Shown here: in pieces, positions 1-12,332 of the stretch
Position numbering within the stretch: the stretch's first letter is position 1
Layout: every line of letters begins with the position of its first letter
DNA from: Phanerodontia chrysosporium
Lineage: Eukaryota > Basidiomycota > Agaricomycetes > Polyporales > Phanerochaetaceae
Assembly: GCA_001910725.1 (NCBI GenBank)
Contig: MJGA01000007.1
Span: 1-64,000, forward strand
DNA length: 64,000 nt
Reading direction: 5' to 3'
Translations under genes and position numbers: made by a program
Notes under the pieces: generated by a model
What the model was told of the DNA's origin: nothing
The model's input: the letters and a program-made list of their open reading frames with translations, nothing else
Databases searched by the model: none

Positions 1-56
1 GGCTGGGGATTAACAGTAGAGTGATGAAGGTAGTCGATGAGCGGCCGCAGCGAGAG

Positions 57-168
57 TGGTCGCCACTGGCGTCCACCCGCACGGCAGCCCACTTCAGCGC
101 CTCTGCCCAGCCAGCACCCACAGGACCGTGCACACGCGTCGTGGTGGTCGCCCTTGGCGACCATTGCC
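57..168. repeat. Family A palindromes, two copies
   Basis: Two copies of the short palindrome with core GTCGCC...GGCGAC, near 57-75 (GTCGCCACTGGCG) and 146-163 (GTCGCCCTTGGCGAC). They flank the 3' side of the minus-strand gene remnant. Confidence 0.7.
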
Positions 169-240
169 GAGCAGCGATTTATTCATGACAATGCAGCCGA
201 TACAAAAGCCATTTGATGTACATGACGATACAAAGGTAGT

Positions 241-1236
241 TTACGCTGCGATATCACAATCGTCGTTAGCAGCGAGAATCTGAAGGGCAGCAACGAAGGT
301 CTCGTTGTCGGCAAAGGCCTGGTATCCATGGCCTCCATGCAGTCCGCCAGCTCCGGGAGGTCATGACGTTCCACAAGGTGCAGAAGCCCAACAAAGGTGG
401 CAGGCTCTCCGTGTTTGTGCATACAGTTCGACTGCGGATACATTGTTGATTAGTGTGGACCTTGCTGAGAAATAAGCAGCATCTGCATACAATGAATCTC
501 CGCGCAGCGATCCAACCGTTGCTCCACGGCCCGTCGGAGATCAACTCCGAGATGACCTTGCGGGCGATCGGCCAAGTAACGCTCCTCGGAGCGACGGACG
601 GCGACGCTGGGGTCTTCATCGTCACCCAGCAGAGTGAGGTCCTATGACGAGGCGATCCGTGCGGTCGGAGTGCTGCACTCCACCCTCGTCGACATTGTCG
701 TCGCTAGACAGCGTCAGGTCAACGACTTCGTGTTCTTTGTCCTCGTCCTCGTCGTCCTCGTCCTCGTCGTCCCCGTCGTCCTCGCTCCTCGTCGTCGTTG
801 GAGGAAGCATGCGTGGAAGGCTCGTGACTGATGAGCTCCTCTGTGGACATCTGAGTGTCAGAGTCGCTCCCACGTCCGTCATCGGAGTCCTCTTCCCCAT
901 GGGAGTTCGAGTTTTCCTGGAACTGCAACTTGTACACCCAGTCACAGCAGCGAGCAACTCGCCAGAAGGAGACCCATTCCTTGTGCTCATCAGCCTAGCG
1001 ACCTCCTGAGCATCCGGGTCTCCGCTGTGCGCCGCAATCACATCGCGCTACAAACGCAGATCAGCAATGGTCATAGAAAAGCAGCTGCATCGTACAATTC
1101 TCTTCAAGAGCACGTTATAATGAACATATCTGATTCTCTCTCGCGTCAGGAGGTTCTTGAGCTGAGATTTGAATGTAGCAGGGGCCGTGGGTTGCGAAGC
1201 CATGACGAGCTCACAGAGTCCGGCAGGTATCCCCAA
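241..1236 (-). pseudogene. Exon-like fragments of an unnamed acidic gene
   Basis: Several minus-strand stretches read like coding exons but lie in different frames. One near 983-800 contains ADEHKEWVSFWRVARCCDW followed by a Ser/Asp/Glu-rich run. One near 790-660 has a long Asp/Glu tract leading into VVDLTLSSDD, which looks like a SUMO-interacting motif. One near 640-480 reads DLTLLGDDEDPSVAV. A last one, with ADNETFVAALQILA, ends at a TAA at 241-243. Possible splice sites exist between some of them (for example CATAG just before DLTLLG), but the Asp/Glu tract needs a frame change that I cannot explain by an intron. This is either a multi-exon gene cut by the window context or a decayed copy. 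The family is not recognised. Any function in chromatin or SUMO biology is inference from the motif alone. Confidence 0.35.
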
Positions 1237-1684
1237 TGCTTTATATGTTCCTCCAATTTGAATATGGCGCGATCAACGTTCATTCCATTGTCTACTGCGT
1301 CAACGTTATCAGATGTCACTGCAAGTTGCCGGACTGAGTACCATCAGAGGCACGGAGGTGGTCGCCATCGGCAGCCGTCACGACAGTGACGTACCCCATG
1401 CAGGCCCAGTCCGCGCGGTCGCCTCTGGCGACCACTGCAGTGCTCGGCGCCCGCGGCTGCTGGCTAAGCGATGTGTCCTATGCCCCGGCTCGGTGCCCAG
1501 TGCTCTGGTGAGGCACGCATCACCGCACTAATGAGATGCTCGCAGCACGTCCCTGCGCCTCAGTGGTCACCAATGGCGTGCAAGGCCTGGTGATCTTATT
1601 TGCACGGATGAACCAGTAGGATATAGGAGTAACCAAGATGTCTCATCAAAATCAGGGATTTTTTTTTTCGTTTGACTAAATCCC
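1237..1684. repeat. Intergenic stretch with degenerate family A palindromes
   Basis: No gene is seen between the minus-strand remnant and the first helicase. Three imperfect copies of the GTCGCC/GGCGAC palindrome are visible near 1357-1377, 1417-1434 and 1563-1577. An in-frame ATG at 1685 lies upstream of the start I prefer for the helicase (1802). Confidence 0.6.
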
Positions 1685-1801
1685 ATGAAGCAGATCAACG
1701 ATGATGGTGGTGCGAGCATCGTACCCTTATATATGACCACAGACCTGTCGGTTGTGCTTCCCTTCCCACCTTCACGAGAGAGCCCGGCGTACCTCAGCAA
1801 A

Positions 1802-4800
1802 ATGGGTGCAAGCTGGCGCAAGGTGCTCACGTACGCCCCTCTAGTTTGGACCATGGAGCAGTGGCAGGCAGCCACGGGTATCCAGCGTCCCATCTGGGAC
1901 GACCATCCCCAACCAGACCTAATGCCAGTGGTAACTTTGAAGGAACGGAAAAGCATGCAGAACTTCATCGCACGGTTATCCAGCTACAAAGGCAAGGCCC
2001 GCGAAAGATTTTGTCAAGGCAGTCATGCAGCGTGCACAGCTCAGGACAAGGAGGCTGTACGTCTCATCGAAGTATGGTTCAAACTTGTCCGATGTCGCGT
2101 CGAGTGGCAAGTCACGGACAGAGCAAACGCTCTCTTCGAGGAGCTTGGAATCGACTACCCAAACTTGATGCGCAAACTGAACACCATGGACACGAATACA
2201 AGCGTACGTACTTTAATACTTGAGTGTTTACCTTGTCTGACCAAAGCACCAGAGAATTTCTGCGGACTTTATCGCAAAGACCCACAGTGCCCACATTGTT
2301 GCCCACCTTCTTGATCCTGACATCAGCCTCATGTTCCACGAAGAGGCCGAGCATCTCCGAGTTTGGGTCAGCACACTGTACTCAGTCATAATCAGCAAGG
2401 ACAAGTCGGCCATGAAGCGGAGTTTGGACAGGATGCGTAGTCTTGAACAGAAAGTCGAGACCGCGAGGCATAGTGCGGACTTCCATCATGCTATCAGTGC
2501 ATAAGTTTCTCACTGTATATCACAGAATTGGATACTCTCACAAAGGGGATGAGTGCGGGAGCCATTCAGGAGATTCGCACGATCACCAAGCACGCGCCAA
2601 AACTCCTACAACTCCGCGGGCTTGTGGCACTTGAAGAAAACATCCGCAAGAACTCGGAGTTGACAGAGTATCTTCGAAAGATACAGTCAGCACTCCACAC
2701 AGAAAACGGCACAAGTACGCAACATGAATTCTAGGGATTTCCTGACTGAGTTTCTATACAGAGATCAACAAAGACCTTGGTCTTCAGATATTTCAGCTGA
2801 CGGACCCGGCTTTGAAGTCCGCGATCGATGGCGACATTGCTTCAGCGCTTGATGGCATGGATGAGGACTCTCAGCCTACTCGTGTCTTCGATGCTGACCA
2901 GAACAACGGCGAATTGGTCTGGGATCTGGCGGCGGTGTCGGAGTTGAATCAGATGTCGCCAGGTGATATGTTCAAGGACCTCGGAATTCCGAGTGATGGA
3001 CTTCCGACGCTGGTGAAGCATCTCGATCCGTACGGGGAGTTCAGCGAGGCGAACAAAGCTGACTGGCCAGAGGACCGAAAAGTCCCTGCGACGCTCAAGT
3101 ACCACCAAGTCGTTGGCCTCTACCGGCTTTCAGAACAAATGTTCAAGAAGGATGCAATGTTGCTTCTCGACGAGGTCGGTGTCGGGAAAACACTGCAGAT
3201 TATCAGTCTTATTGCATATCGCATTTGGGCGATTGAACATAAGAAACTGCAGAAGACTTACCCGGGAATGTTCAGTGAGTTACATCTCCCACTCTATTCT
3301 TTGTTGCCGCATGTCGTGGTCGCCACCAGCAACCACAACTCCGCAGAGCCAACCAGCAATGACAAACGGCTAACGCCTTACAGAGGAAGCCCACACGGAG
3401 TTGGACGAGTCACGGCCCACGATTATCGTGGTGCCGCCTTCTCTACTCAACCAATGGCGGGAAGAGCTTGTCCGCTGGCTACAACCAGGGAGCGCAGACA
3501 TTTTCGTCTACAGCGGCAAGTACGAGACGGAGAATCGGGGTGCGTTCTGGAACTCGATCTGGCAAGCGAGCAAGATGGAGCCGTACAGAAAAGTGATTCT
3601 TACTACGCGCACGGTGCGTGCAACTGCATTCCGGCCTTTGCCCCAGATGATCATTCTTGCTAGGCGCTATGGTCCGACGCTGAAGTCGCGATTACCGGCA
3701 TCGGCACTATCTCATCAAGTGCCAAAGTGAAGAACACCTTGTATCAGATCACCCCTGGCGTGTTTGTTATCGACGAGGTGCACGAAGTGCGGAACTTTGG
3801 ACCGCGCCTCGATGCTCTGGTCCATTTTGTGGAGAAATCGGAGCTCACCATTACTGCTTCCGCGACGCCCATCGTTACCAACTACCTAGTAAGACGGCTT
3901 TGCTATTACAAAACTTTGCTTACTACCAACTGTCTTTCAGAACGCATTGACCCTCGCGAAGCTTACGAAGCAGGGTCACCATGTCACGGACTCGTTGAAG
4001 AATTCCTGGGCAGCGCGCCTTCGTAAGGCGAAGAGGCAAGACAAGGATAGCGGCAGCGCAGATGCGGAATTCGACCGTGCAAAGGCTCAGCGTGGTGAGT
4101 TTGCAGAGGATGCATCTCATCTTCGTGTCGTATCGCAGGAACTATGCGGAACGATGCAGCAATGGTTTGTGGGGAGGGCCCTGCGAAGGACGATCTACAG
4201 CAAAGACAATGAAGGTCGCCCTGTTTGGGGTGCACCGGAGCCAATCTCCGTTGACCTGTACCTCAAGCTCCACGAACACGAGTCGGAGGCCCTGTCCACA
4301 ATGATGACGGATGAGGACGTCGATGTTGATAACCCCCGGGACTCTGTCACCAATGTGCGTGCTCTTGTTTCCATCATTTGTGTCTGTGTGCACAGTGGCT
4401 GTTTTTGGTGACCGCGGGAGCGGGAGGGGCGTTACCCGCAAAGCGCCGCAAAGTGGTCGCCAGTGGCGGTCATTCGGGTGCCATCTCACAGACTCTTACT
4501 TTTAGCGCTTTTACCTGCTCTGTCGCAAGGCGCTCGACCATGTAAAGTTCCTAAAGAACCGACATTGGAGGGCCCAAGAACGCTGCATGAGTGGAATGAC
4601 ATGCCGTCTACCAAGTTGCAAGCAGTCGTAAAGATTCTCAAGCATCACTTCCGGAAATCCCAACTTCCACCTCTAGTGAACAAGTGCCCTGATGGATACC
4701 GTCTGGTGAACTGCGACCCAGAGGACGATGAGTGGAGAGCATGGACTAACGACCTAGTTGCTGGAGAGCCATATGAGCAACCTCCACCTTACGATCCACG

Positions 4801-6545
4801 AGGCATCGTTGACGAGTACGACAAGTATCTGAAGCATACGTCCTCTGGAGCCTCAAAAGCTGATATTCCGGTCTCCCCGGAATTGCGTTTTTGGCTTGAC
4901 CAGGCCCGCACGGTCGATAAGGCGGTCTTGTACGAACCCTTCACCTCGCACCACCCAATTGTGAAGAAGGTAAGCTAGTGGCCGCTCATATAAGGTTATC
5001 CACCTTGTCTAACCAGCGTTTCTTAGGTGTTTGACCTAGAGGGCATCAAATACCTCTTTATCTCTGGTAAGGTTGCACCGAAGAAGCGAGCGAATATTTT
5101 GAAGGAGTTCCGCGAGTCGAAAGAGCCACTGGTGCTCGTCGTCTCTGGCGTCGCCCAGTCGGGGCTCAACATTGACTGCGCGAATATTGTCATTCTGAAG
5201 GTGAGGCAGATATTTATGGCATGCGGTTGAGACTAATCGAACAACTTTGTTTTTCACTCAGTCTCCAATGTGGTCAGCACAAGAGGACAGTCAGTTTATC
5301 GGCCGCGTGTGGAGGCGCCCACAAGTCAAGCAAGTGATAGTCTACCGCACTCTTGCTCTCGACGTTGGCGAACGGTCCCTGGCAAACATCGCATTCAGCA
5401 AGGAAGGAATGCAAGAGATGTTCTTTAAGCCCGCCATGACAACGCTTGTCCGTGAGTGCAACTCACCTTATCTGCTAATGGAGTGAATTGCTCATATCAT
5501 TTGGGGGAATAGAGCAAACTCTTGTGGCCGCTCGCGAGGCTGAGGAAGACGAAGGTATCGACGAAGAGGCAGATGTTCAAAGTGAGGAGGAGACCAAGGG
5601 CAAGGGTAGGGTGAATGTCAAGCAGGCTACGCCGAAGGAACCTGCTGCACCACCGAAGGCGAAGCCGAAACCTCGCAAGAAGGCAAAGCCAAGCGTTCCT
5701 CAGCCTACTCCTGCCCCTTCTGAGATCGAAGACAGTTCACCACCCGTTGAGCTGGGCAAACGGAAACGGGCGGAGAATTTAGACGATGCGATATCTGTCG
5801 CGTCGGACTTTACTGCCGCTATACCAGAGCCAACGTCCGTCTCCAGTCCACTGGCAACTGATGTGAGTCTCGCTCTACCTTCGAAGAAACTGCCCAAAGT
5901 GTTCAAGCTCAGTGCTGCTCTCCTCCTCAGTCTGTGGTGGACACTCCGCCAGGTCGGATTCGTAGCTTGGCTGTGCGCATGGAAGAGGAAGAGGAAAGTG
6001 ATGAAGAGCCCGTGCAGCCAGAGCTCACAAGCGAGTGGTCGTTACCAGATCCGCCCCGAACTCCGGTGCGGGCATCGAGTCCGCCGTCTCTTCCGTCTCC
6101 AACTTCAACAGACCTGGACTTTGTTCAGCCCGCACCCAAGATCGCCCTGCAACCAGAGCTGCCAATGTGTAAGTGGGATGCTGTCTATCTTAGCACATGC
6201 AGATACTGAACATGACCTTCAGCACCAGAAGATTTCGATGATGTCATGACTTCAAGGCTTCCACCTGCACATGAGTCATCTCCGCCTCTGCGTCTGAAGA
6301 AGAAAATGCGCATCGAGCCTTCCAAGGAGCATGCAGGGACATCCATCAAAGGCAATCGCAAGACGAAGGCTGACAAGGGAAAAGGTCAGGCTGTCATCGA
6401 GGACATCGAGGAGGACAGCGATGAGCCCTCCACATCGAAGCATCCCCGGAAGGCAAGTGCAGTCTTGGGCAAGGCGAGCGGAACGCGCACACAGAGGGTC
6501 GTCAGGGCTCCACCTCTGGCGTTCGATAAGCTACCGAAGCTTTGA
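1802..6545 (+). CDS. SNF2-family DEAD/DEAH-type helicase, tandem copy 1 (one-base frameshift)
   Basis: Reads as a ~1312-aa SNF2-like helicase/ATPase. Exons: 1802-2203, 2247-2472, 2526-2714, 2762-3274, 3384-3613, 3664-3888, 3941-4354, 4506-4969, 5027-5200, 5262-5451, 5513-5862, 5931-6168, 6223-6545. The N-terminal ~350 aa (MGASWR start) is unlike known domains. Motif I is LLLDEVGVGKT, motif II is VIDEVHE, motif III is SATPI; the second RecA lobe has SGVAQSGLNID and the arginine-finger motif QFIGRVWRRPQ. The tail is acidic and Lys/Pro-rich, probably nuclear. The start is chosen because the paralog next door begins at the matching MGATWR and has an in-frame stop just upstream; ATG 1685 would add 39 aa. 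Exon 8 lacks one base near 4566-4571: the frame changes between KNRHW and GPRTLHEW, and no alternative acceptor repairs it. So it is either a recent pseudogene or a sequence error; the rest of the frame is open. Confidence 0.8.
3275..3383 (+). repeat. Intron 4 of helicase copy 1 with family A palindrome
   Basis: A GTGAG...ACAG intron that contains a degenerate copy, GTGGTCGCCACCAGCAACCAC split over the family A core. The same intron of copy 2 holds several better-preserved copies, so the insertion probably predates the duplication. Confidence 0.6.
4355..4505 (+). repeat. Intron 7 of helicase copy 1 with family A palindrome
   Basis: At 151 bp this is the longest intron of this copy. It holds GTGGTCGCCAGTGGCGGTC near 4453-4471. 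The matching intron of copy 2 (10311-10400) holds GGTCACCTCCGGTGACC near 10330-10346, a palindrome of the same design but different sequence. Confidence 0.6.
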
Positions 6546-7572
6546 AGATCTGTCGTTACCGCAGTTCTTGTTCTGTAATGCCTGATTTTTGCCTCCTGTA
6601 GTAGTAGTAGTCATGACCTGTAATGGGTGACTTCGCATAAGGATTTGGGGACAGCTACGTGTCTAGAGTAGAGGCGTGGCTGTGTGGGTGTGACAACGCA
6701 GCCACCTAGCTCGCGCATCCAACCGATAAGCCCAACTGCGGTGACGTTTAGACACGAATGTGCCGAACCTGTCATTGGAGAACTGCGATCAGGATGTTGA
6801 CTCGGAGTTGCCATAAGAGTAAGGCCCGTATCCTTCACTTACCTTTCTTGGGCAACAAGAGGGTACTTACCCTTCTCCAGATTTTAGACGGAAAGCAGAT
6901 CGGAAACAGTGGAGTTACCATCTGGGAAGTGGGGTTCGTATCAACTGTGTCATGCTTTTCTTATGCAAACTTGGGAAAGTTGTCTGAAGCGTCCAGTACT
7001 CCCTAAGTTGCTTATGGGAAGTCACCCACTTAATGCCCAGATTCACCGAGTTTCTAGTGGGATTCTGATTCACTATTAAGAACTGGTGCCTGGGGGGAGA
7101 GTGCCAGATAGGTGTTGGATGATTTTTGCTCGACCTCATTGGCCACGTCCTGAGCTGCGATCCCATTGGCTCACCCAACGCTGTGGGCGCCTAATTGCGC
7201 AGCTGCTATAACCCTCGCACCGCACTCTCTGCGTTGCAGCGAAACAAACTCCGACTACATCCAGGATTCCTATGCGCCATGGTTGCCACTGGCGAGCACT
7301 TGGGCGCACTGCTCGGGTGTCAAGCGTTTTAGTCGGGTGGGGCAGACGATCGGCGTTTGGAAACCCCTGATCGTCTGGCTCTGCACACCTGTTTTGATGA
7401 TCTCCGCTCTTCCATGCTATCTGATGGTGATCAGATACGGGTTTCCATTTGCCGCTGCGACAATGTAACCAGCTCTGTGCTCCATATAAGACCCTCATGC
7501 TCTGATCAGTTGGATACGCCCTTTGCCCTCGAAAACACTCCTCTTCAACTGACGACATTGACATAGACTGCG
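6546..7572. other. Intergenic region between the helicase paralogs
   Basis: About 1 kb without a supportable gene. A TAGTAGTAGTAG run follows the stop of copy 1 near 6600, and a family A half-palindrome (GTTGCCACTGGCGAG) lies near 7280. Presumably it contains the 3' end of copy 1 and the promoter of copy 2. ORFs here on both strands show no recognisable protein features. Confidence 0.5.
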
Positions 7573-10500
7573 ATGGGCGCCACCTGGCGCACGATTCTCA
7601 TCTCCCACCCTGAAATCTGGGAGATGCCAATTTGGAAAACAATCACAGGTGTCGAACGCCCACTTTGGGACGACAATCCTTCGCCCGATGTTTTGCCCCT
7701 CACTCCAGCACAGCGGAAGCTCGTAAAACGCTTCATTGCAGGCGTTTCAAAGGTGTCTGGAAAAAAGCGCGAAGCTTACTGCCTCGGGTCGCAGGGTGGC
7801 GCAGACGCGAAGGAAGCCAGCGGTTTTATCAAGGCATGGTATAAGGGAATCAGCGAGCGTCCGCAATGGCAGGTAACCCAAACGGCGTCAGAGGTCTTCC
7901 ACGAGCTCGAGATGAACATGGAGGGGTGCATGAGGCGCAGGGAATCCATGGATGTCGCTTTTGCGGTAAGCATTCAAAACTTAGGCATTGTGTGACTGGT
8001 GCTTATTCGTGCTGTGGGTGCTATTAACTCTCCAGGCGAGCAAGCCCGCCCAGATGGTTCACCGGCATGGCACGGAGTTATGCAGCAGGCTGCTCGATCC
8101 CGACCTTGATCCGTTCCGCGGCAGTGGTGACATTCTCAATTGGCTCACGAACCTCTACGTTGTTGTCCTCAGCAAGGAGAAATCGGCGATGAAGCGGAGA
8201 GTTACCAGGATCAAGAAGCTCGAGAAGGTCGTCGAGGAGGCAAGGCACAGTACGTTCTCTTGCATTCAAACAGGTCTATGCTATTCTGATTCTGGTTGCG
8301 CGTTTAGAGCTCGAGAAGGAGGCCCGGACTTTAACTCCGGCAATGCTACACAAGGAAATCCGCACCATCAGCAAGCACGCTCCAGATATCGTTCAATTTT
8401 ACGACATTGTCCCGAGTCAGGAGAACATCGTCATCGGGAGGGAGCTGAAAGAGTACCTCGAAGAACTGCGGTCTGCTCTGGAGACGGAGGAAGGCGTTAG
8501 TACGTTGAGAGCTCGGATTGTAAAATTGTCTTCCAAGGCTAAAGCGTATTAGAACTCAACAAAGACCTCGCCGTGCAACTCTTTCAGCTCACGGACAACG
8601 AGCTGAAGACATCCATCGAGATCGCCATTGCCTCCGCCCTCGAGGGGATCGAGTATGAGCCCCCGCAGGAGAACATATTGGGTAACGCGGCCAACGTCGA
8701 CGTCGCATGGGATATTACTTCGGAACAGGTTACGAGCAGCATGGTCCCTTCGGAGATGTGGGCGAACCTTGGTTTTCCGTCTGGCAAACTTCCGACCCTC
8801 GTCGACCACATCGATCCCTATGGCGAGTTCAGCGAGACGAACTCGAAGGACTGGCCAGAGGACCGTAAGAGTCCTGCAGCCCTGAAGTACCACCAGATCG
8901 TTGGGCTCTACCACCTCGCCGAACAACTTTTCAAGCACGATGCGATGCTGCTTCTCGATGAGGTTGGCGTCGGAAAGACCCTTCAGGTGATAGCCCTTCT
9001 CGCATACCGGATTGCGGCGTTGGAGAACATGAAAGTGAATCATCGGTATCCCGGAAAATTTGGTGAGTGGATGCAATCACTCCAACAGTCGCCATTGGCG
9101 GCCATGCGCGGGGGGGGGAGCGTTTGGCGGAGTGGGTGCGGAGTTGCTACTCCACCAACTTCGCAGTGCAGAGTCCTGCCGCACAGTGGTCGCCACTGGC
9201 GACCACTCGCAGACAAAGCACGCATCGGGGTGGATGAGTTTGTTACCCCACCAACTTGGTGGTGCAGAGCCCCCCTCGAGCAGCGGTCGCCACTGGCGAC
9301 CACCTCGCATTACCCGTCCTCACCACTTCGCAGCCAACGTCGACAAGGACCACCTCCTGGACCCCAATCGTCCAGCTCTTATCGTCGTCCCGCCTTCACT
9401 TCTGAGTCAATGGAAGGAAGAGCTCAATCGCTGGCTGAAGCCCGGAACGGCCGACCTCTTCACCTACACCGGTAAATTCGACATGAACAATCGGAAGGCC
9501 TTCTGGACGCGTGTTTACTCCGCCAGTCGCATGCCGGCTTACCGCCGGATTATCCTCACGACACGGACGGTGTGTTGAGCACTATTGATAGCAACTCTGT
9601 CACTGACAATTCACGCGCCAGGCGGTCTGGGCTGATGCTGACGTTGGGCTCAACGGGAAAGGCGAACTCAGCATGTCGCAGCGCGCGAAGACGACTCTGT
9701 ACCACCAGATCAAGCCCAGCGTCATTGTCATCGACGAGGTCCACGAGGTGCGGAATTTCGGTCCACGGCTGCAAGCCCTCGTCTATTTCGTCGAGCGTTC
9801 GGAGCTCACTATCACGGCATCTGCAACACCGATCGTCACGAATTACCTGGTAAGCCTCCTCCAGACTCTGTGGACTTGTAGTACTCAGCATGGATTCAGA
9901 ACGCACTCACCCTCGCCAAGCTCAACAAGCAAGGTTTCCACGTCACGGAAGACATCAAGAAGGACTGGGGGATGCGTCTCCGCAAGGCCAAGAGTGAAGA
10001 CAAGGCGAAGGCGGACTCTATGGACTTCCATCGGGCTCGAGCGTTGCGCGGAGAAGACATGGAGAACAGCCAAAAGCTCGTGGAGGTCTCCAAGGAGCTT
10101 TGTGCCGTAGTCCAGAAATGGTTCGCAGGGAGAGCGTTGCGGCGTACGGTCTATAGCAAGGACCACGAGGGCCGCTCGGTCTGGCATGCACCGGAGCCCA
10201 TCTCCGTCGACATCTATCTCAAGCTTCAAGATCACGAAGCTAAGGCTCTGGACACGATGATGCACAACGACGACTACGAACCCGACGTGCCTCCGGGATT
10301 TCCGTCAAATGTGAGTACGAGGCTCAATGGTGGTCACCTCCGGTGACCGCCCTGCTTCCACAAGCTCTGCTCCGATAATTGCGCTGACTGCTGTTTTCAG
10401 CGATTCTACTTGCTGTCACGTACTGTCCTCGATCACGTCAAGTTCTTGCAGGACAAGCTGTGGAGAGGTCCGGCGTCGCTGGAGGAGTGGAGGGAACAAC

Positions 10501-12332
10501 CGGCTACGAAACTCCAGGCTGTGATCAAGATTCTGAAGTACCACTTCTCCAAGCCCGGTCTCCCGCCCCTGGTGAACAAATGCCCTGGAGGTGATCGGTT
10601 CGTCGACATTGACGAGGATGATCCAGAGTGGCAGGCTTGGACCAACGACCTCGTACCTGGTGAACCGTACTCTCATCCACCACCGGACGATCCCCAGCTA
10701 GCTCAGGAGTACGAAGAGTACCAGAACGCGAAGGCATCAGGCGCGGAGTTCTCCCCGTCCACGGAACTTCAGTTTTGGCTCGACAAAATCCACGCTGTCG
10801 ACAAGGTCATCCTCTACGAGTCGTTCACGTCGCACCACGAGATGGTCAAAAGGGTGAGTTGATTAGCTTGCCACTGACCGATACACGCACTGACTATGCC
10901 CTGTGACACATTCAGGTCTTCAACTTGGAGGGCATCAAGTCGCTCTTCATCTCTGGCAAGGTTTCCCCGACCAAGCGAGCTCGAGTGCTCAAGGAATTCC
11001 GCGAGTCCAAGGAACCTCTCGTCCTCGTCGTCTCGGGTGTCGGTCAGTCTGGGCTGAACATTGACTGCGCAAACATCGTCATCCTCAAGGTATGTGCCTC
11101 TGCTTTTGCGTGTAGCATCCTCATCGCTTACTTCTCCGCATCTCAGTCCCCTATGTGGTCCGCTCAAGAAGATCGGCAGCTGACTGGTCGTGTCTGGCGT
11201 CCGCCTCAGGCGAAGCAGGTCATCCTCTACCGGCCCCTTGCACTTGACGTCGGCGAACGGTCCATCGCCAACATCGCGTTCGGTAAGGCTCGCATGCAAG
11301 AGATGTTGTTCAAGCCGGTCATTACGCCAGTCGTCGGTAAGCCTATTGGTGGAATTCACACACTTGTAACATATCCTAACGAATGCTTTGAACAGCGAAA
11401 TCCCTCAACGCCCAAGCGGGTCACCGGGAGAACGAGATCGACTTCGACCATGGCTCAACTTCGGACAATGACCACGACAACGACGACGACGAGGTTCCCG
11501 ATACCGCTCGACGTGACAGCGAGGCAACGAGCTCAGGCAAGGGCAAGGGCAAAGGCAAGGGCAAGGGCAAGAGCAAAGGTAAAGGCAAGGGCAAGGGCAA
11601 GGCTCAGGAGACTGAGACCGAGCCGAACGTGGACAACGATCCAGCTCCGTCGCCTGGTCCTGAATCGGAGGAGGGCGGAGAATGGCGAGTCGTTCCCCCA
11701 AGGCGGAAGCAGAAGTCCGGGCGCAACTCCACTGTCGCACCGCCTCTGGAGCCTGAAGACATGGATATCGACCCCACGGAGCCGTCGAACTCAATCTCTG
11801 CCGGTACCATACCCTCCGACAATCAGGGTGACGAGCAAGACCAGCTTGATCCCAGCGACAATGAGGATGAGCCACGTCAGCCGAGTTACAGCAACGACGA
11901 CGAGGACGGGGATGACGAGCAGGAGCCACGTCAAGGGGATCGCATGGATGAGGATGAGAACGAACCCTCGACTCCTCCTCCGGTTGACCCTGATGTGAAC
12001 ATGGATGAGCTCCAGCAGCAGTTCTCGAACATGGCCTGTGAGTTGTTACGCGATCTACGTGACCAGCGTACTCATCGGTCCAACTAGCTCCGCGCCGACG
12101 TGTCACGAGTTCTATTCGTGACTACTCTCCGTTGAGTTCACTGCCTCCCTCCCAGCGGAGCCCAAGTCCAGCGCGTCCGCCGGCCAAGAAGCCTCGCCGC
12201 GATCTCAAGAAAGCAGAACAGGCGAAGCCCAGGACCAAAAAGACACCTTCCCAGCCGTTCGCTTCGTCGTCGCGTGACTCCGCCGAGCCGATCTCCGCCA
12301 GAACCCGCAAACGGGGAAACCCGACTTGCTAA
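7573..12332 (+). CDS. SNF2-family helicase, tandem copy 2 (intact)
   Basis: Intact ~1295-aa paralog of the gene upstream. Exons: 7573-7965, 8036-8249, 8308-8499, 8553-9062, 9334-9569, 9622-9849, 9900-10310, 10401-10853, 10916-11089, 11147-11336, 11396-12037, 12088-12332; all phases agree. Motif I DEVGVGKT is near residue 400, the DEVH box near 552, SATPI near 580, SGVGQSGLNID near 920 and LTGRVWRPPQ near 950, so the two RecA lobes are separated by an insertion of about 300 aa, as in SNF2 proteins. The last ~300 aa are low-complexity: a Lys-Gly run, acidic blocks and basic Pro-rich segments ending RTRKRGN, suggesting a nuclear, DNA- or chromatin-associated protein. An in-frame TAG lies two codons before the ATG, which fixes the start. 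Exon structure matches copy 1 except that copy 1 has one extra intron in the tail. Substrate and partners are unknown; I see no RING, bromo- or chromodomain. Confidence 0.87.
9063..9333 (+). repeat. Expanded intron 4 of helicase copy 2 with family A palindromes
   Basis: This 271-bp intron contains two near-identical ~97-bp units, each with GAGTT...CCACCAACTT...GTGCAGAG followed by GTCGCCACTGGCGACCAC (near 9189-9208 and 9286-9303), plus a weaker copy near 9084-9100. Just before the last palindrome sits CTCGAGCAGCGGTCG, which is half of a family B palindrome. Copy 1 has a 109-bp intron at this position, so the expansion followed the gene duplication. Confidence 0.75.

Noticed and set aside
7136..7564. 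Minus-strand ORF upstream of helicase copy 2
   Set aside because: No conserved features, lies in the presumed promoter and includes a family A half-palindrome.
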